Shown here piece by piece: positions 40,804-50,273 of a stretch of 64,000 nt of DNA. The DNA comes from Bog-473 sp963770645 (GTDB lineage Bacteria > Actinomycetota > Acidimicrobiia > Acidimicrobiales > RAAP-2). Both the position numbers and the translations under genes were made by a program. Where the stretch lies: NCBI GenBank assembly GCA_963770645.1, contig CAVYQL010000004.1, forward strand, positions 124,001 through 188,000. The letters run 5' to 3'. A model generated the notes under the pieces. The model worked only from the letters and a program-made list of their open reading frames with translations. It had not been told where the DNA came from and ran no database searches. The first letter of the stretch is position 1. Every line of letters begins with the position of its first letter.

Positions 40804-42288
40804 ATGACCATCGAGAAGACAGCCGTACCCATCCGCCACGACGACCGCTTCTTCATCGGCGGGGCGTGGGTCGAGCCCTCCTCCTCCGACGTCATCAACG
40901 TGATCGACTCGGCGACCGAAGAGCTGTACTTCAGCGTCCCCGAGGCCAAGGAGGCCGACATGGCCCGGGCGGTCGACGCCGCGCGCGAGGCCTTCGACCG
41001 CGGTCCGTGGCCGAAGCTGTCGCACGCACAGCGGGCTGAATACCTGCGGGCGATCGGTGAGGGTCTGCGCGGCAAGGCCGACGCGGTCGGGCAGCTGTGG
41101 CCCCGCGAATCCGGTGCCCTGCACATCATCGCCCAGCACACCGCACCCGGGCTGGCCGGCGTGTTCGACTTCTACGCCGGTCTCGCCGACACCTTCCCCT
41201 TCGAGGAGCGGGCACAGCCCTCCATGGGTGGCGAGTTCGGCTTGCTCGTCCGAGAGCCGGTCGGCGTGGTAGGGGCCATCATCCCGTGGAACGCACCCAT
41301 CGGCCTCATCTCCTACAAGATCGCGCCCGCCCTGCTGGCGGGGTGCACCGTTGTCCTGAAGTCCTCGCCTGAGGCACCGGGTGACGCGTACCTCTTCGCC
41401 GAGATCGCCGAGGACATCGGCCTGCCGCCCGGCGTACTCAACGTCGTGACGGCGGACCGCGAGGTCTCCGAGCTTCTTGTGCGCAACCCTGGCGTCGACA
41501 AGATCACCTTCACTGGCTCGACCGCCGCCGGTCGGCGCATCGCCTCCCTGTGCGGTGAGCGGATCGCCCGCTGCACGCTCGAGCTGGGCGGCAAGTCCGC
41601 GGCGGTGATCCTCGACGACATGGACCTCGAGACGGCGGCCGGCGCGATCTCGGGCGCCGAGTGCTTCCTCTCTGGGCAGGTGTGCTCCTCGCTGACGCGC
41701 ATCATCGTCAGCCAGGCGCGCCACGACGAGCTCGTCGAGGCCCTGGCCGGCACCTTCTCTCAGGTCAAGGTCGGCGACCCTTTCGACGCACAGACCCAGA
41801 TGGGGCCGCTGGCCATGGAGCGCGGGCGCGACCGGGTCGAGGGCTACATCGCCAAGGGCGTCGCCGAGGGCGCAACGCTGGCGACCGGCGGCGGCCGTCC
41901 CAAGGACCTCGAGCGCGGCTACTACATCGAGCCGACGGTCTTCGGCAACGTGGACAACCACTCCACGATCGCCCAGGAGGAGATCTTCGGACCGGTGCTC
42001 AGTGTCATCCCGGCCGACAACGAAGCGCACGCGGTCACACTCGCCAACGACACGATCTACGGGCTCAATGCGTCGGTCTTCACCAACGACGTCGACCGGG
42101 CTCGAGAGGTAGCGGGTCAGCTGCGGTCCGGCACGGTGGGGCACAACGCCTTCCGCACCGACTTCGGGATGGCGTTCGGGGGCTTCAAGCAGTCAGGCAT
42201 CGGGCGCGAGGGTGGCACCGAGGGCCTGCTGCCGTTCCTCGAGACCAAGACGGTGATCTTGAACGGCGAGCCCTCGAGCTCCTCGTAG
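40804..42288 (+). CDS. NAD-dependent aldehyde dehydrogenase
   Basis: A 494-residue cytoplasmic oxidoreductase that converts an aldehyde to an acid. The catalytic Cys294 is in GQVCSS and the general base Glu260 in LELGGKSA; the cofactor site shows IIPWNAPIG and FTGSTAAGR. The family is broad, and the substrate cannot be named. ATG 40804 is preceded by GAGGAG-like sequence (CCACGAGGAGCCAGGACC). The 3' end faces rpoD on the other strand, 33 bases away. Confidence 0.93.
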   Translation: MTIEKTAVPIRHDDRFFIGGAWVEPSSSDVINVIDSATEELYFSVPEAKEADMARAVDAAREAFDRGPWPKLSHAQRAEYLRAIGEGLRGKADAVGQLWPRESGALHIIAQHTAPGLAGVFDFYAGLADTFPFEERAQPSMGGEFGLLVREPVGVVGAIIPWNAPIGLISYKIAPALLAGCTVVLKSSPEAPGDAYLFAEIAEDIGLPPGVLNVVTADREVSELLVRNPGVDKITFTGSTAAGRRIASLCGERIARCTLELGGKSAAVILDDMDLETAAGAISGAECFLSGQVCSSLTRIIVSQARHDELVEALAGTFSQVKVGDPFDAQTQMGPLAMERGRDRVEGYIAKGVAEGATLATGGGRPKDLERGYYIEPTVFGNVDNHSTIAQEEIFGPVLSVIPADNEAHAVTLANDTIYGLNASVFTNDVDRAREVAGQLRSGTVGHNAFRTDFGMAFGGFKQSGIGREGGTEGLLPFLETKTVILNGEPSSSS

Positions 42289-42321
42289 AAAGAGCCGAGC
42301 CCGAGCCGCCGGCGAGGCGGA

Positions 42322-43764
42322 TCAGGATTCTTCGAGGTAGTCGCGCAACAGGTGGGCGGCGTCAGGCCGACGCAGTTTGGCCAGCGTCTTGGACTCGATC
42401 TGGCGCACCCGCTCGCGGGTGACCCCGAACTCCCTGCCCACTTCTTCGAGGGTGCGGATCTTGCCGTCGTCGAGCCCGAAGCGCAGGCGCACCACGTCCT
42501 GCTCGCGCTCGGAGAGGTGCCCGAGCGCCTCGCGCACCGCGGCGTCGAGCAATGACCGAGTCGCCGCGTCGTCGGGCACCACCGCGCCCCGGTCCTCGAT
42601 GAGGTCCGACAGGTTGAAGTCGTCCTCGTCGCCCACCGGCTGCTCCAAAGACACCGTGTCCTGATTGATGCGCAGGATCTCGCGCACCCGCTCGATCGGG
42701 AGCTCGACACGCTGCGCGACTTCTTCGATCGCCGGCTCGCGCCCGAGCTCTTGGAGGAGCTGTCGTTGCGCCCATACGACCTTGTTGATGGTCTCGACCA
42801 TGTGCACCGGGATCCGGATGGTGCGCGCCTGATCGGCGATCGCGCGCGTGATCGCCTGGCGGATCCACCACGTTGCGTAGGTCGAGAACTTGAAGCCCTT
42901 GGTGTGGTCGAACTTGTCGACCGCCCGCATCAGGCCGAGGTTCCCCTCCTGGATGAGGTCGAGGAAAGCCAGCCCGCGGTTGCGGTAGCGCTTGGCGATC
43001 GAGACGACCAGTCTCAGGTTGGCCTCGATGAGCTCGTCCTTGGCCTTGAGCCCCTTGCGCACGAGGCGCCGGTTCCGTGTCTGCTCCTCGGCGCTGAGGA
43101 GGTCCTCGGACAGGCCCTCACCCCCTTCGGCCAGCTCGTGCGCCGCCAGCTTGCCGGCGGCGATGTTCCCGGCCTCGATGGCCTGGGCGATCTCGACCTC
43201 GAGCTCGGCGTTGAGCAACGGGACCCGGCCGATCTCCTTCAGATAGGTGTGGACCGGGTCCTCGGCGCTCCCGCCGGACTCGCCGGAGCTGACCCGCTTG
43301 CCGTTGGACTCCCGCCGTGCGCTCGACCGCGCGCTGGCGCTGGAGGCCCCGTTCGAGCGAGGTGCCGGACGCGGCTCCTTGTGCGGCACGACCTCGACGA
43401 TGGGGTCCTCTTCCTCGTCTTCGACGAGCGCCACGCCCTCCGCGGTGACGCGGTCGATCAACGTGGTGAGCACCTCGGGCGTGAGCTCGACGGTGTGCAG
43501 CGCCTCGATTACTTCTGCCTGCGTCAATTGTCCTTTCTCGCGGCCAACGGCGAGCACCGCTTCGAAGTCGAGCTCGGGGACACCGGGCGGGAGCGCGCTT
43601 TTCGCGATCGGCGTCACCGACGCGTCCGGCGCCAACACCGTGTCCGACGAGACATCCGAAGGCGACGAAGTCGAATCGCTCAGCGACGCATGACGTGACG
43701 TATCAGAAACATGCTGCGCTCCCAGACCCTCGTCGTCCATCACGATTGCAGACTCTTCGCTCAC
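42322..43764 (-). CDS. rpoD: primary sigma factor RpoD/SigA
   Basis: A 480-residue principal sigma factor. An acidic, variable N-terminal part (1.1-like, with Ser/Asp/Glu and a VEVVPHKEPRP stretch) leads to region 1.2-2 (DPVHTYLKEIGRVPLLNAE; EANLRLVVSIAKRYRNRGL; GLMRAVDKFDHTKGFKFSTY; WWIRQAITRAIADQAR), region 3, and region 4.2 with VTRERVRQIESKTLAKLRR. GTG 43764 overlaps the dnaG stop (GTGA), so dnaG and rpoD form a coupled operon as in the classical macromolecular synthesis arrangement. Confidence 0.97.
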   Translation of the reverse strand: MSEESAIVMDDEGLGAQHVSDTSRHASLSDSTSSPSDVSSDTVLAPDASVTPIAKSALPPGVPELDFEAVLAVGREKGQLTQAEVIEALHTVELTPEVLTTLIDRVTAEGVALVEDEEEDPIVEVVPHKEPRPAPRSNGASSASARSSARRESNGKRVSSGESGGSAEDPVHTYLKEIGRVPLLNAELEVEIAQAIEAGNIAAGKLAAHELAEGGEGLSEDLLSAEEQTRNRRLVRKGLKAKDELIEANLRLVVSIAKRYRNRGLAFLDLIQEGNLGLMRAVDKFDHTKGFKFSTYATWWIRQAITRAIADQARTIRIPVHMVETINKVVWAQRQLLQELGREPAIEEVAQRVELPIERVREILRINQDTVSLEQPVGDEDDFNLSDLIEDRGAVVPDDAATRSLLDAAVREALGHLSEREQDVVRLRFGLDDGKIRTLEEVGREFGVTRERVRQIESKTLAKLRRPDAAHLLRDYLEES

Positions 43765-45674
43765 CCTCGCCCGCTCAACTCGACATCCCCTCGATCCCTC
43801 TGGGCTAACCAACCTACCAACCGGTCGGCGGCATCGCGTCCGGCGCCCGGATCGTCGAGTTGTGCCAGCCAGTGGCGCACTTGTCGGGTCTCGCCGTCGC
43901 GCGACGCGTCGCCCCCGGCCCGCGACTCGACCTCGATCTCGGTCAGGGCGCGCCGCGCCGCCGCGTGCAGGAGCACGGCCACCACGGAGTCGACCGGGTC
44001 TCCCAAATCGGGATCACCGGACAAGGGCTCCTCGACTATGACGCGTCGCAATAGGTTCGCCACCTCCGGTGACGCAGTTTCAACCGCCTCGGGCACGCTG
44101 TCGTTCTCGAGCAACGCCACAAATGCCTGGCGCTGCACGGGATCGACAAAGAGCACCGCGTGCACTCGATCAGCTACATCATCGGGCCGGTGTACGGCCA
44201 GCTTGAGCGCCTCGAGCCCAGGCCCAGGTCGCAGCGCTGTAGACGCGGCCGACATCGCTCCCCCGTCTTCGGGCCCGAAGCGGTCGCCGTCGTCCTCGGG
44301 GTACACCGATGGCGGCGGTTCCTCGCCCCGCGCCGGACGCCGGCGGCGCCCCGTTGCCCCCTCGGCCGGCGGGTGCGCCCGGAGATACTCGAGGCGCTCG
44401 CGGAGCTTGGCCGCGTCGACCCGGCAGCGATCCGCCAGCTGCATGACGTACTGGTCCCGCACGAGATCGTCGGGGTGCTCGGCCACCGCCGTCAGCGCGG
44501 CCTCGGCCGCCCGGGCCCGACCCTCGGCCGTCGAGAGGTTGCCGGTCCTGAGCATCCGGTCGACGCGGAACTGGAGGAAGGGGCGCGCCCCGCGGATAGC
44601 CGTGGCGAGGGCGCCGGGGTCCGTGCGCGCCAGGTCACCGGGGTCGCTGCCACCCGGCAGCTCGGCCACCACGACGTCGACCTCGTGCTTGCGCTCCCAC
44701 TCGTAGACACGCGACGTCGCGCTCTGTCCGGCCGCGTCGGCGTCGTAGGCGAGCACGATGCGCTTGGCGAAGTTACGCAACAACGTGAAGTGCTCTTCGG
44801 CCAGCGCGGTCCCGCACGTCGCCACCGCCCACGGCACCCCGGCTTGGAAGCACCCGATGACGTCTGTGTACCCCTCGCACACGACGACTTCGCCCTGCGC
44901 GATGACACCGTGCTTCGCCCAGTTGAGCGCGTAGAGCGTGCGCCGTTTCGAATAGATGGCCGACTCCTGTGAGTTCTTGTACTTCGGCTCGGGCCGCTGC
45001 GGCGGTTCCGCCCCGGGTCGTGCCGGCAGGATGCGTCCGCCCAGCGCGACGGGCCGGCCCGACGGGTCACAAATCGGGAACAAGACGCGGGCGCGGAAGA
45101 AGTCTTGTGCGCGGCCGCGTCGGTTGACGAAGCCGAGGCCCGAGTCCGAGAGCACCGTCTCGGGAAGCTTGAGTGCCTTCGCCAGGGCGTCCCAGTCGTC
45201 GGGTGCCCAGCCGAGTCGGAATTGGCGGACGACGTCGCCGTCGTAGCCGCGCGAGCGCAGGTAGTCGCGTGCCGGGCCGGCGTCGGGCGCGGCGAGCAGG
45301 CGCTCGTGGTACCAGGTGACGGCGCGCTCCATGGCCTCGAGCAGCTCAGAGCGCCGCTTCTGGTCGCGCCCGGTCTCGGCGTCCTCGTGCAGCGTGATCC
45401 CGGTCCGGTCGGCCAGGAACCGCACGGCGTCGACGAAGTCGAGATGGTCCATGGCGCGCACGAAGCTGATGGCGTCGCCCGACGCTTGACACCCGAAGCA
45501 GTAGTAGAAGCCCTCCTCTGCGTTGACGCTGAACGAGGGCGTCTTCTCGGTGTGGAAGGGACACAGGCCGCTCCAGCGCCGGCCCACCTTCTTGAGGGCC
45601 GAGTGCTCGCTGATCAGCGCGACGATGTCAGTTGCCCCGCGGACCTGGGCCACTTCCTCGTCCGGTATGCCCAC
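43761..45674 (-). CDS. dnaG: DNA primase DnaG
   Basis: A 637-residue primase that makes RNA primers at the replication fork. The zinc-binding domain reads CPFHTEKTPSFSV...CFGCQASGD near residues 38-65; the TOPRIM core shows VVCEGYTDVIGCFQAG and VLAYDADAAGQ; a C-terminal helicase-binding region follows a Pro/Arg linker (about 415-450). ATG 45674 is the only good start. It is upstream of and overlaps rpoD. Confidence 0.97.
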   Translation of the reverse strand: MGIPDEEVAQVRGATDIVALISEHSALKKVGRRWSGLCPFHTEKTPSFSVNAEEGFYYCFGCQASGDAISFVRAMDHLDFVDAVRFLADRTGITLHEDAETGRDQKRRSELLEAMERAVTWYHERLLAAPDAGPARDYLRSRGYDGDVVRQFRLGWAPDDWDALAKALKLPETVLSDSGLGFVNRRGRAQDFFRARVLFPICDPSGRPVALGGRILPARPGAEPPQRPEPKYKNSQESAIYSKRRTLYALNWAKHGVIAQGEVVVCEGYTDVIGCFQAGVPWAVATCGTALAEEHFTLLRNFAKRIVLAYDADAAGQSATSRVYEWERKHEVDVVVAELPGGSDPGDLARTDPGALATAIRGARPFLQFRVDRMLRTGNLSTAEGRARAAEAALTAVAEHPDDLVRDQYVMQLADRCRVDAAKLRERLEYLRAHPPAEGATGRRRRPARGEEPPPSVYPEDDGDRFGPEDGGAMSAASTALRPGPGLEALKLAVHRPDDVADRVHAVLFVDPVQRQAFVALLENDSVPEAVETASPEVANLLRRVIVEEPLSGDPDLGDPVDSVVAVLLHAAARRALTEIEVESRAGGDASRDGETRQVRHWLAQLDDPGAGRDAADRLVGWLAQRDRGDVELSGRG

Positions 45675-45827
45675 ACCGCGACGGTACCGCGACGTTGTCC
45701 TACCCGATTCGGGCCCGTATCACCGGCGCGCCCGGGGCCGTGTGGCCTGGCCTTCGCTGGTTCTCTTGCCCTCCCGGGCGTCGGTCGGCTCAGCGAGCGT
45801 TGGTCGCCGTAGGGAGCGCCCGTCGCG

Positions 45828-48527
45828 TCAGCCGGCGCCATCCTGCGCGGCCTGCGCCGCCAGTACGGCCTGAGCGGCGGAGAGGCGCGCGACGGGGACC
45901 CGGAACGGTGAACAGCTGACGTAGTCCAGCCCGGCGTCGTAGAAGAAGCCGATGGAGGCAGGGTCGCCACCGTGCTCGCCGCACACACCGATCTTGAGTC
46001 CCGGCCGGGTGGCCCGGCCCCGCTCGGTGCCGAGTTTGACCAGCTCGCCCACCCCGTCGAAGTCGACCACTTCGAAGGGGTTGCGCGGAAGCAGTCCGAG
46101 CTCGAGGTAGGCGCTCATCATCCGCCCCTCGACGTCGTCGCGCGAGAACCCGAACGTCATCTGGGTCAGGTCGTTCGTCCCGAAAGAGAAGAAGTCGGCC
46201 ACCTCGGCGATCTCGTCGGCGCGCAGCGCCGCCCGCGGCGTCTCGATCATCGTCCCGATGGTCACCTCGAGCTTGCCCGCCCGAGTCGAGCCCGGCGTGC
46301 CTGCTTTGGCACCCCTCGAGGGCCGCGGTGCCCGCTCGCGGTTGACCTCGGCCACCGCGTCTTCGACCCAGCCGCGGGCGAGCGCCAGCTCCTCGCGCGT
46401 CACCGTGAGCGGGATCATGATCTCGACGATCGGATGGCCGCCGTCGGCCACGCGCTGGCGGGCGGCCTCCATGAGCGCCCGGACCTGCATGGCGTAGAGC
46501 CCCGGCTTGATCACCCCGAGACGGACCCCGCGCGTCCCGAGCATGGGGTTGGACTCGCGCCAGGCCAGCGCCGCCTCGTAGAGCCGCCGCTCCTCGGGGT
46601 TGAGGCCGACAGTCGCCTCCTTGTGGGCCAGCTCCTCGGTCGAGGGCAAGAACTCGTGCAGCGGAGGATCGAGCAGCCGCACCGTGACCGGCAGGCCGTC
46701 CATCGTGGCCAGGATGGCGAGGAAGTCCTCGCGCTGGACGACGCGCAACTCCTCGAGCGCGTCCGCCTCCTCGGCGGGTGAGTGGGCGAGGATCATCCGT
46801 CGCACCACGGGCAGCCGGTCCTCGCCCAAGAACATGTGCTCGGTGCGGCACAGACCGATGCCCTCCGCGCCGAGGGTGCGCGCGTTGGCCGCGTCGTCGC
46901 CGGTGTCCGCGTTGGCGCGCACGTTGAGGTGGCCCTCGCGGATGTCGTCGGCCCACGACAGCACGGTGTCGAAGGCGGCGGGCGGCTTGGCCGCCGTCAA
47001 CGGGATCTGGCCGGCGACGACGATGCCGGCGGCACCGTCGAGTGAGACCCAGTCGCCCTCGACGAGCGTGATGCCTCCTGCGGTCACCTGGTGGTCGCCG
47101 AGGCGCAGGACCTCCGCGCCGACGACGGCCGGCTTGCCCCACCCGCGCGCCACGACGGCGGCGTGGCTGACGAGACCGCCGCGTGCGGTCAGGACGCCCT
47201 CGGAGGCGAGCATGCCGTGCACGTCCTCGGGCGAGGTCTCGTTGCGAACCAGGACCACCGGCTCACCGCGCTCGGCCGCCGCGGCCGCGTCGTCGGCGGT
47301 GAAGTAGATGCGGCCGACAGCGGCGCCCGGGCTGGCGCCGAGCCCCTTGGCCCACGTCACGTGGCCCGAGCTGGCGAACTGGGGGTGCAGCACCGAGTCG
47401 AGGTGGTCCTCGGTGATGCGCGAGACCGCCTCGGCCCTCGAGATCCCGAGGTCGCTCGGGCGCACCATGTCGACCGCCATCTTCAAGGCGGCGGCGCCGG
47501 TGCGCTTGCCCACCCGGGTCTGGAGCATCCAGAGCTTGCCCTGCTCAATGGTGAACTCGGTGTCGCACATGTCCTTGTAGTGCGACTCGAGGCGACCGAA
47601 AATCTTGAGCAGCTCCGTGTGGACCCGGGGGAACTGCTTCTTCAGGGCCGCGATGGGCTCGGTGTTGCGGATGCCGGCCACCACGTCCTCGCCCTGCGCG
47701 TTGACCAAGAAGTCTCCGTACGCGCCCTTGGCCCCCGTCGCCGGGTCGCGGGTGAATCCCACCCCGGTGCCCGAGTTGTCGTCGCGGTTGCCGAACACCA
47801 TGGCCTGCACGTTGACCGCGGTGCCCAGGTCGTGCGCGATGCGCTCACGATCGCGGTACGCGATGGCACGCGGCCCGTTCCAGCTGCGGAACACGGCCTC
47901 GATCGCGCCGCGCAGCTGCTCGGCCGGCTTCTGGGGGAAGGGCTTGCCGGTGTGGCGCTCGACGATCTGCTGGTAGGAGTCGACGAGATAGCGCAGCAGC
48001 TCGACGGGGACCTTGGCGTCCGACTCGGTGCCCGCCAGCTCCTTGGCCGCGTCGAAGAGCGAGTCGAACTCCTCGCCGGGTAGTTCGAGGACGATGCGGG
48101 CGTACATGGCGATGAAGCGCCGGTACGAGTCGAAGGCGAAGCGCTCGTCGCCGGTCTGCTTGGCCAAGCCCTCGACGGAGTCGTCGTTGAGGCCGAGGTT
48201 GAGGACCGTGTCCATCATCCCGGGCATCGAGAACTTGGCGCCCGAGCGGACCGAGACCAGAAGCGGGTCGGCGGGGTCGCCGATCGTCTTGCCCATGGCC
48301 GTCTCGAGCCGGCCCCGGGCGGCCGCCACCTCGGCATCAAGGGCCTTGGGCCATCCGCTGGCCATGTAGGCGCGGCAGGCGTCGGTCGAGATCGTGAAGC
48401 CCGGCGGGACGGGTAGCTCGAGTACGGACGTCATCTCGGCCAGGTTGGCGCCCTTGCCGCCCAGGAGGTCCTTGAGCTCCATCGGCGGACGGGGGTGCAT
48501 GTGGTCGAAGTCGAAGACGTACGGCAT
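45828..48527 (-). CDS. ppdK: pyruvate, phosphate dikinase
   Basis: An 899-residue enzyme that interconverts pyruvate and phosphoenolpyruvate with ATP and phosphate. The N-terminal nucleotide-binding domain opens with ELKDLLGGKGANLAEMT; the swivelling phosphohistidine His455 lies in LTARGGLVSHAAVVARGWG; the C-terminal PEP/pyruvate barrel contains GTNDLTQMTFGFSRDD and the catalytic Cys in VCGEHGGDPASI. All domains are complete. It lies about 150 bases upstream of dnaG on the same strand, with no obvious functional link. Confidence 0.96.
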   Translation of the reverse strand: MPYVFDFDHMHPRPPMELKDLLGGKGANLAEMTSVLELPVPPGFTISTDACRAYMASGWPKALDAEVAAARGRLETAMGKTIGDPADPLLVSVRSGAKFSMPGMMDTVLNLGLNDDSVEGLAKQTGDERFAFDSYRRFIAMYARIVLELPGEEFDSLFDAAKELAGTESDAKVPVELLRYLVDSYQQIVERHTGKPFPQKPAEQLRGAIEAVFRSWNGPRAIAYRDRERIAHDLGTAVNVQAMVFGNRDDNSGTGVGFTRDPATGAKGAYGDFLVNAQGEDVVAGIRNTEPIAALKKQFPRVHTELLKIFGRLESHYKDMCDTEFTIEQGKLWMLQTRVGKRTGAAALKMAVDMVRPSDLGISRAEAVSRITEDHLDSVLHPQFASSGHVTWAKGLGASPGAAVGRIYFTADDAAAAAERGEPVVLVRNETSPEDVHGMLASEGVLTARGGLVSHAAVVARGWGKPAVVGAEVLRLGDHQVTAGGITLVEGDWVSLDGAAGIVVAGQIPLTAAKPPAAFDTVLSWADDIREGHLNVRANADTGDDAANARTLGAEGIGLCRTEHMFLGEDRLPVVRRMILAHSPAEEADALEELRVVQREDFLAILATMDGLPVTVRLLDPPLHEFLPSTEELAHKEATVGLNPEERRLYEAALAWRESNPMLGTRGVRLGVIKPGLYAMQVRALMEAARQRVADGGHPIVEIMIPLTVTREELALARGWVEDAVAEVNRERAPRPSRGAKAGTPGSTRAGKLEVTIGTMIETPRAALRADEIAEVADFFSFGTNDLTQMTFGFSRDDVEGRMMSAYLELGLLPRNPFEVVDFDGVGELVKLGTERGRATRPGLKIGVCGEHGGDPASIGFFYDAGLDYVSCSPFRVPVARLSAAQAVLAAQAAQDGAG

Positions 48528-48618
48528 CGGGCCTCCTTGCCCTGGACAGCCGGGCCGCGTGGCGAGTGCGGCACTGCGGCAGTCACGCCCGTCCCGACCT
48601 GGGACGAACTACGCCACC

Positions 48619-49176
48619 CTACTTTCCCCGCGGCTTTCCCTCCGGCGGCTCCGTGCTTGCGTCGCCGCCGTCGTCGGTGTTCTCGTCGCTCCCATCGCCG
48701 CTGCCCTCGGACGGGCCACTGCCCCAGTCCCAGTCGTCGCCGATCCCTCGCATCTGGCGCTGGAAGACCTCTTTGGCCTGGCGCATGTAGTCGCGCACAG
48801 TGGCCAGCTCGTCGAGCGCGAAGCGCTGGGAGACCCGGCCCATCTCCTCGGCAACGGGGCGCTGCAGGTCCTGGAGGCGGTTCGCGGCTTTCGGGACGAT
48901 CTCGACCCACACCCGGCGCCGGTCCTCGGTGTCGCGCCGCCGCGTCACCATGCCGGCCGCTTCGAGCCGGTCGAGGATGAAGGTCACGGCCCCGGTTGTG
49001 AGCCCGGCCTCCTGGGCCAGCCGGCCCGCGGTCAACGGACCATGTCGCCCAATAAGGTCGAGACAGCGCATGTCGGTGCGGCTCAGCTTCAGCTTCTTGG
49101 CCAACCCCTCATCGAAGTCACTGGCCGCGCCGAGGTACCCCATGATCTCGTTTCGCAGCTGTTGTCCCAGCTCCAT
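48619..49176 (-). CDS. MarR-family regulator
   Basis: A 185-residue winged-helix regulator. The recognition element reads GPLTAGRLAQEAGLTTGAVTFILDRLEAAGMVTRRRDTEDRRRVWVEI. The C-terminal 45 residues are acidic and Gly/Ser-rich. It is divergent from a drug-type ABC exporter pair, and a palindrome lies between them, so it probably represses them and itself. The frame is open to GTG 49197; ATG 49176 was chosen as it starts the conserved part and has AAGGGA ten bases upstream. Confidence 0.88.
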   Translation of the reverse strand: MELGQQLRNEIMGYLGAASDFDEGLAKKLKLSRTDMRCLDLIGRHGPLTAGRLAQEAGLTTGAVTFILDRLEAAGMVTRRRDTEDRRRVWVEIVPKAANRLQDLQRPVAEEMGRVSQRFALDELATVRDYMRQAKEVFQRQMRGIGDDWDWGSGPSEGSGDGSDENTDDGGDASTEPPEGKPRGK

Positions 49177-49207
49177 CCGTGACCAATCCCTTGACACCTA
49201 AATAACT

Positions 49208-49217
49208 TTAGCACTAA
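49208..49217. promoter_or_regulatory. MarR-type palindrome between divergent genes
   Basis: TTAG-CA-CTAA within AACTTTAGCACTAAGTT (49204-49220) is flanked by further inverted bases. It lies in the short gap between the marR-like gene and the ABC ATPase gene, an A/T-rich island in GC-rich DNA. Confidence 0.55.
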
Positions 49218-49229
49218 GTTTCTTTGTTA

Positions 49230-50273
49230 ATGACTCTTTCTTTGACGCCCGCCACTTCTCTTGCCGTCGAGGCCCACGACCTGGTGAAGGTCTTCCCCCA
49301 GGGCAGCGTGCGGGCGCTCGACAAGGTCTCTCTCTCCGTCGAGACCGGCACCGTGCTCGGCCTGCTCGGCCCCAACGGTGCCGGCAAGACGACGGCCGTG
49401 CGCATCCTCTCCACCATCCTCGAACCCGACTCGGGGAGCGCCAGCATCCTCGGGCACGACGTGGTGAAGGAGCCCGACGTGGTCCGCCGCCTGATCGGGT
49501 TGGCGGGCCAGTACGCCACCGTCGACGAGAACCTCACCGGGCGCGAGAACATCTACATGGTCGGGCGGCTCTCCCACCTGAACCGCCGGGTCTCGGCGTG
49601 GCGGGCTGACGAGCTCCTCTCGGCCTTCGGCCTGGCCGACGCGGGTGACCGCGTCCTCAAGACCTACTCGGGCGGCATGCGGCGCCGGCTCGACCTGGCG
49701 GCCGCGCTCGTCGCCAGCCCGCCCGTCCTCTTCCTCGACGAGCCGACGACCGGCCTCGACGTACAAAGCCGCCAGGATCTGTGGGGCGTCATCGAGGAAC
49801 TGGTGCGTGACGGCACGACAGTCCTGCTCACCACGCAGTACCTCGAGGAAGCCGACCGCCTCGCCCGCGACATCGTCGTCGTCGACCACGGCCGCGTCAT
49901 CGCCGAGGGCACGCCGGCCGAGCTCAAGGCCGATCTGGGCACGTCCGTGGTGTCGGTGACGCTCAGCACGCGGGACGACGTGCCCACCGTCGTCAGCCTG
50001 CTGACGCCGCTCACAGCGAAGGAACCGGTGGTGGACAACGCCACCGTCGAGCTGACGGTCGAGAACGGCCCCGCAGTGGGTGCCGAGGTCCTCCGGGCCC
50101 TCGACGCCGCCCAGATCCCCGTGAGCGGGCTCGCCCTGCGCGAGCCCAGCCTCGACGACGTCTTCTTGAGTCTCACGGGGCACAAGACCGAAGCCGAGAC
50201 CGAGGCCGAGCGCGAGGCCCGCAAGGGCGGTCGCCGCCGCGCCGCCGACGCCGACGGAAAGGACGCCGCATGA
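49230..50273 (+). CDS. ABC exporter ATPase (DrrA type)
   Basis: A 347-residue ATPase of the daunorubicin-resistance/ABC-2 exporter group. Walker A GPNGAGKT at about 42-49, signature YSGGMRRRLDLAAAL, Walker B LFLDEPTTGLD, switch His replaced by Gln in LLTTQYLEEAD, which is normal for this group. The typical C-terminal DUF4162-like part contains LREPSLDDVFLSLTGHK. A charged 20-residue tail follows. ATG 49230 gives a short leader. It overlaps its permease gene by four bases. Confidence 0.93.
   Translation: MTLSLTPATSLAVEAHDLVKVFPQGSVRALDKVSLSVETGTVLGLLGPNGAGKTTAVRILSTILEPDSGSASILGHDVVKEPDVVRRLIGLAGQYATVDENLTGRENIYMVGRLSHLNRRVSAWRADELLSAFGLADAGDRVLKTYSGGMRRRLDLAAALVASPPVLFLDEPTTGLDVQSRQDLWGVIEELVRDGTTVLLTTQYLEEADRLARDIVVVDHGRVIAEGTPAELKADLGTSVVSVTLSTRDDVPTVVSLLTPLTAKEPVVDNATVELTVENGPAVGAEVLRALDAAQIPVSGLALREPSLDDVFLSLTGHKTEAETEAEREARKGGRRRAADADGKDAA

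Noticed and set aside
39145..42144. 999-codon open frame on the minus strand opposite GH43 and aldehyde dehydrogenase
   Set aside because: It is a GC-driven shadow of two clearly conserved plus-strand genes and its protein is an Arg/Gly/Val-rich mix with no domains.
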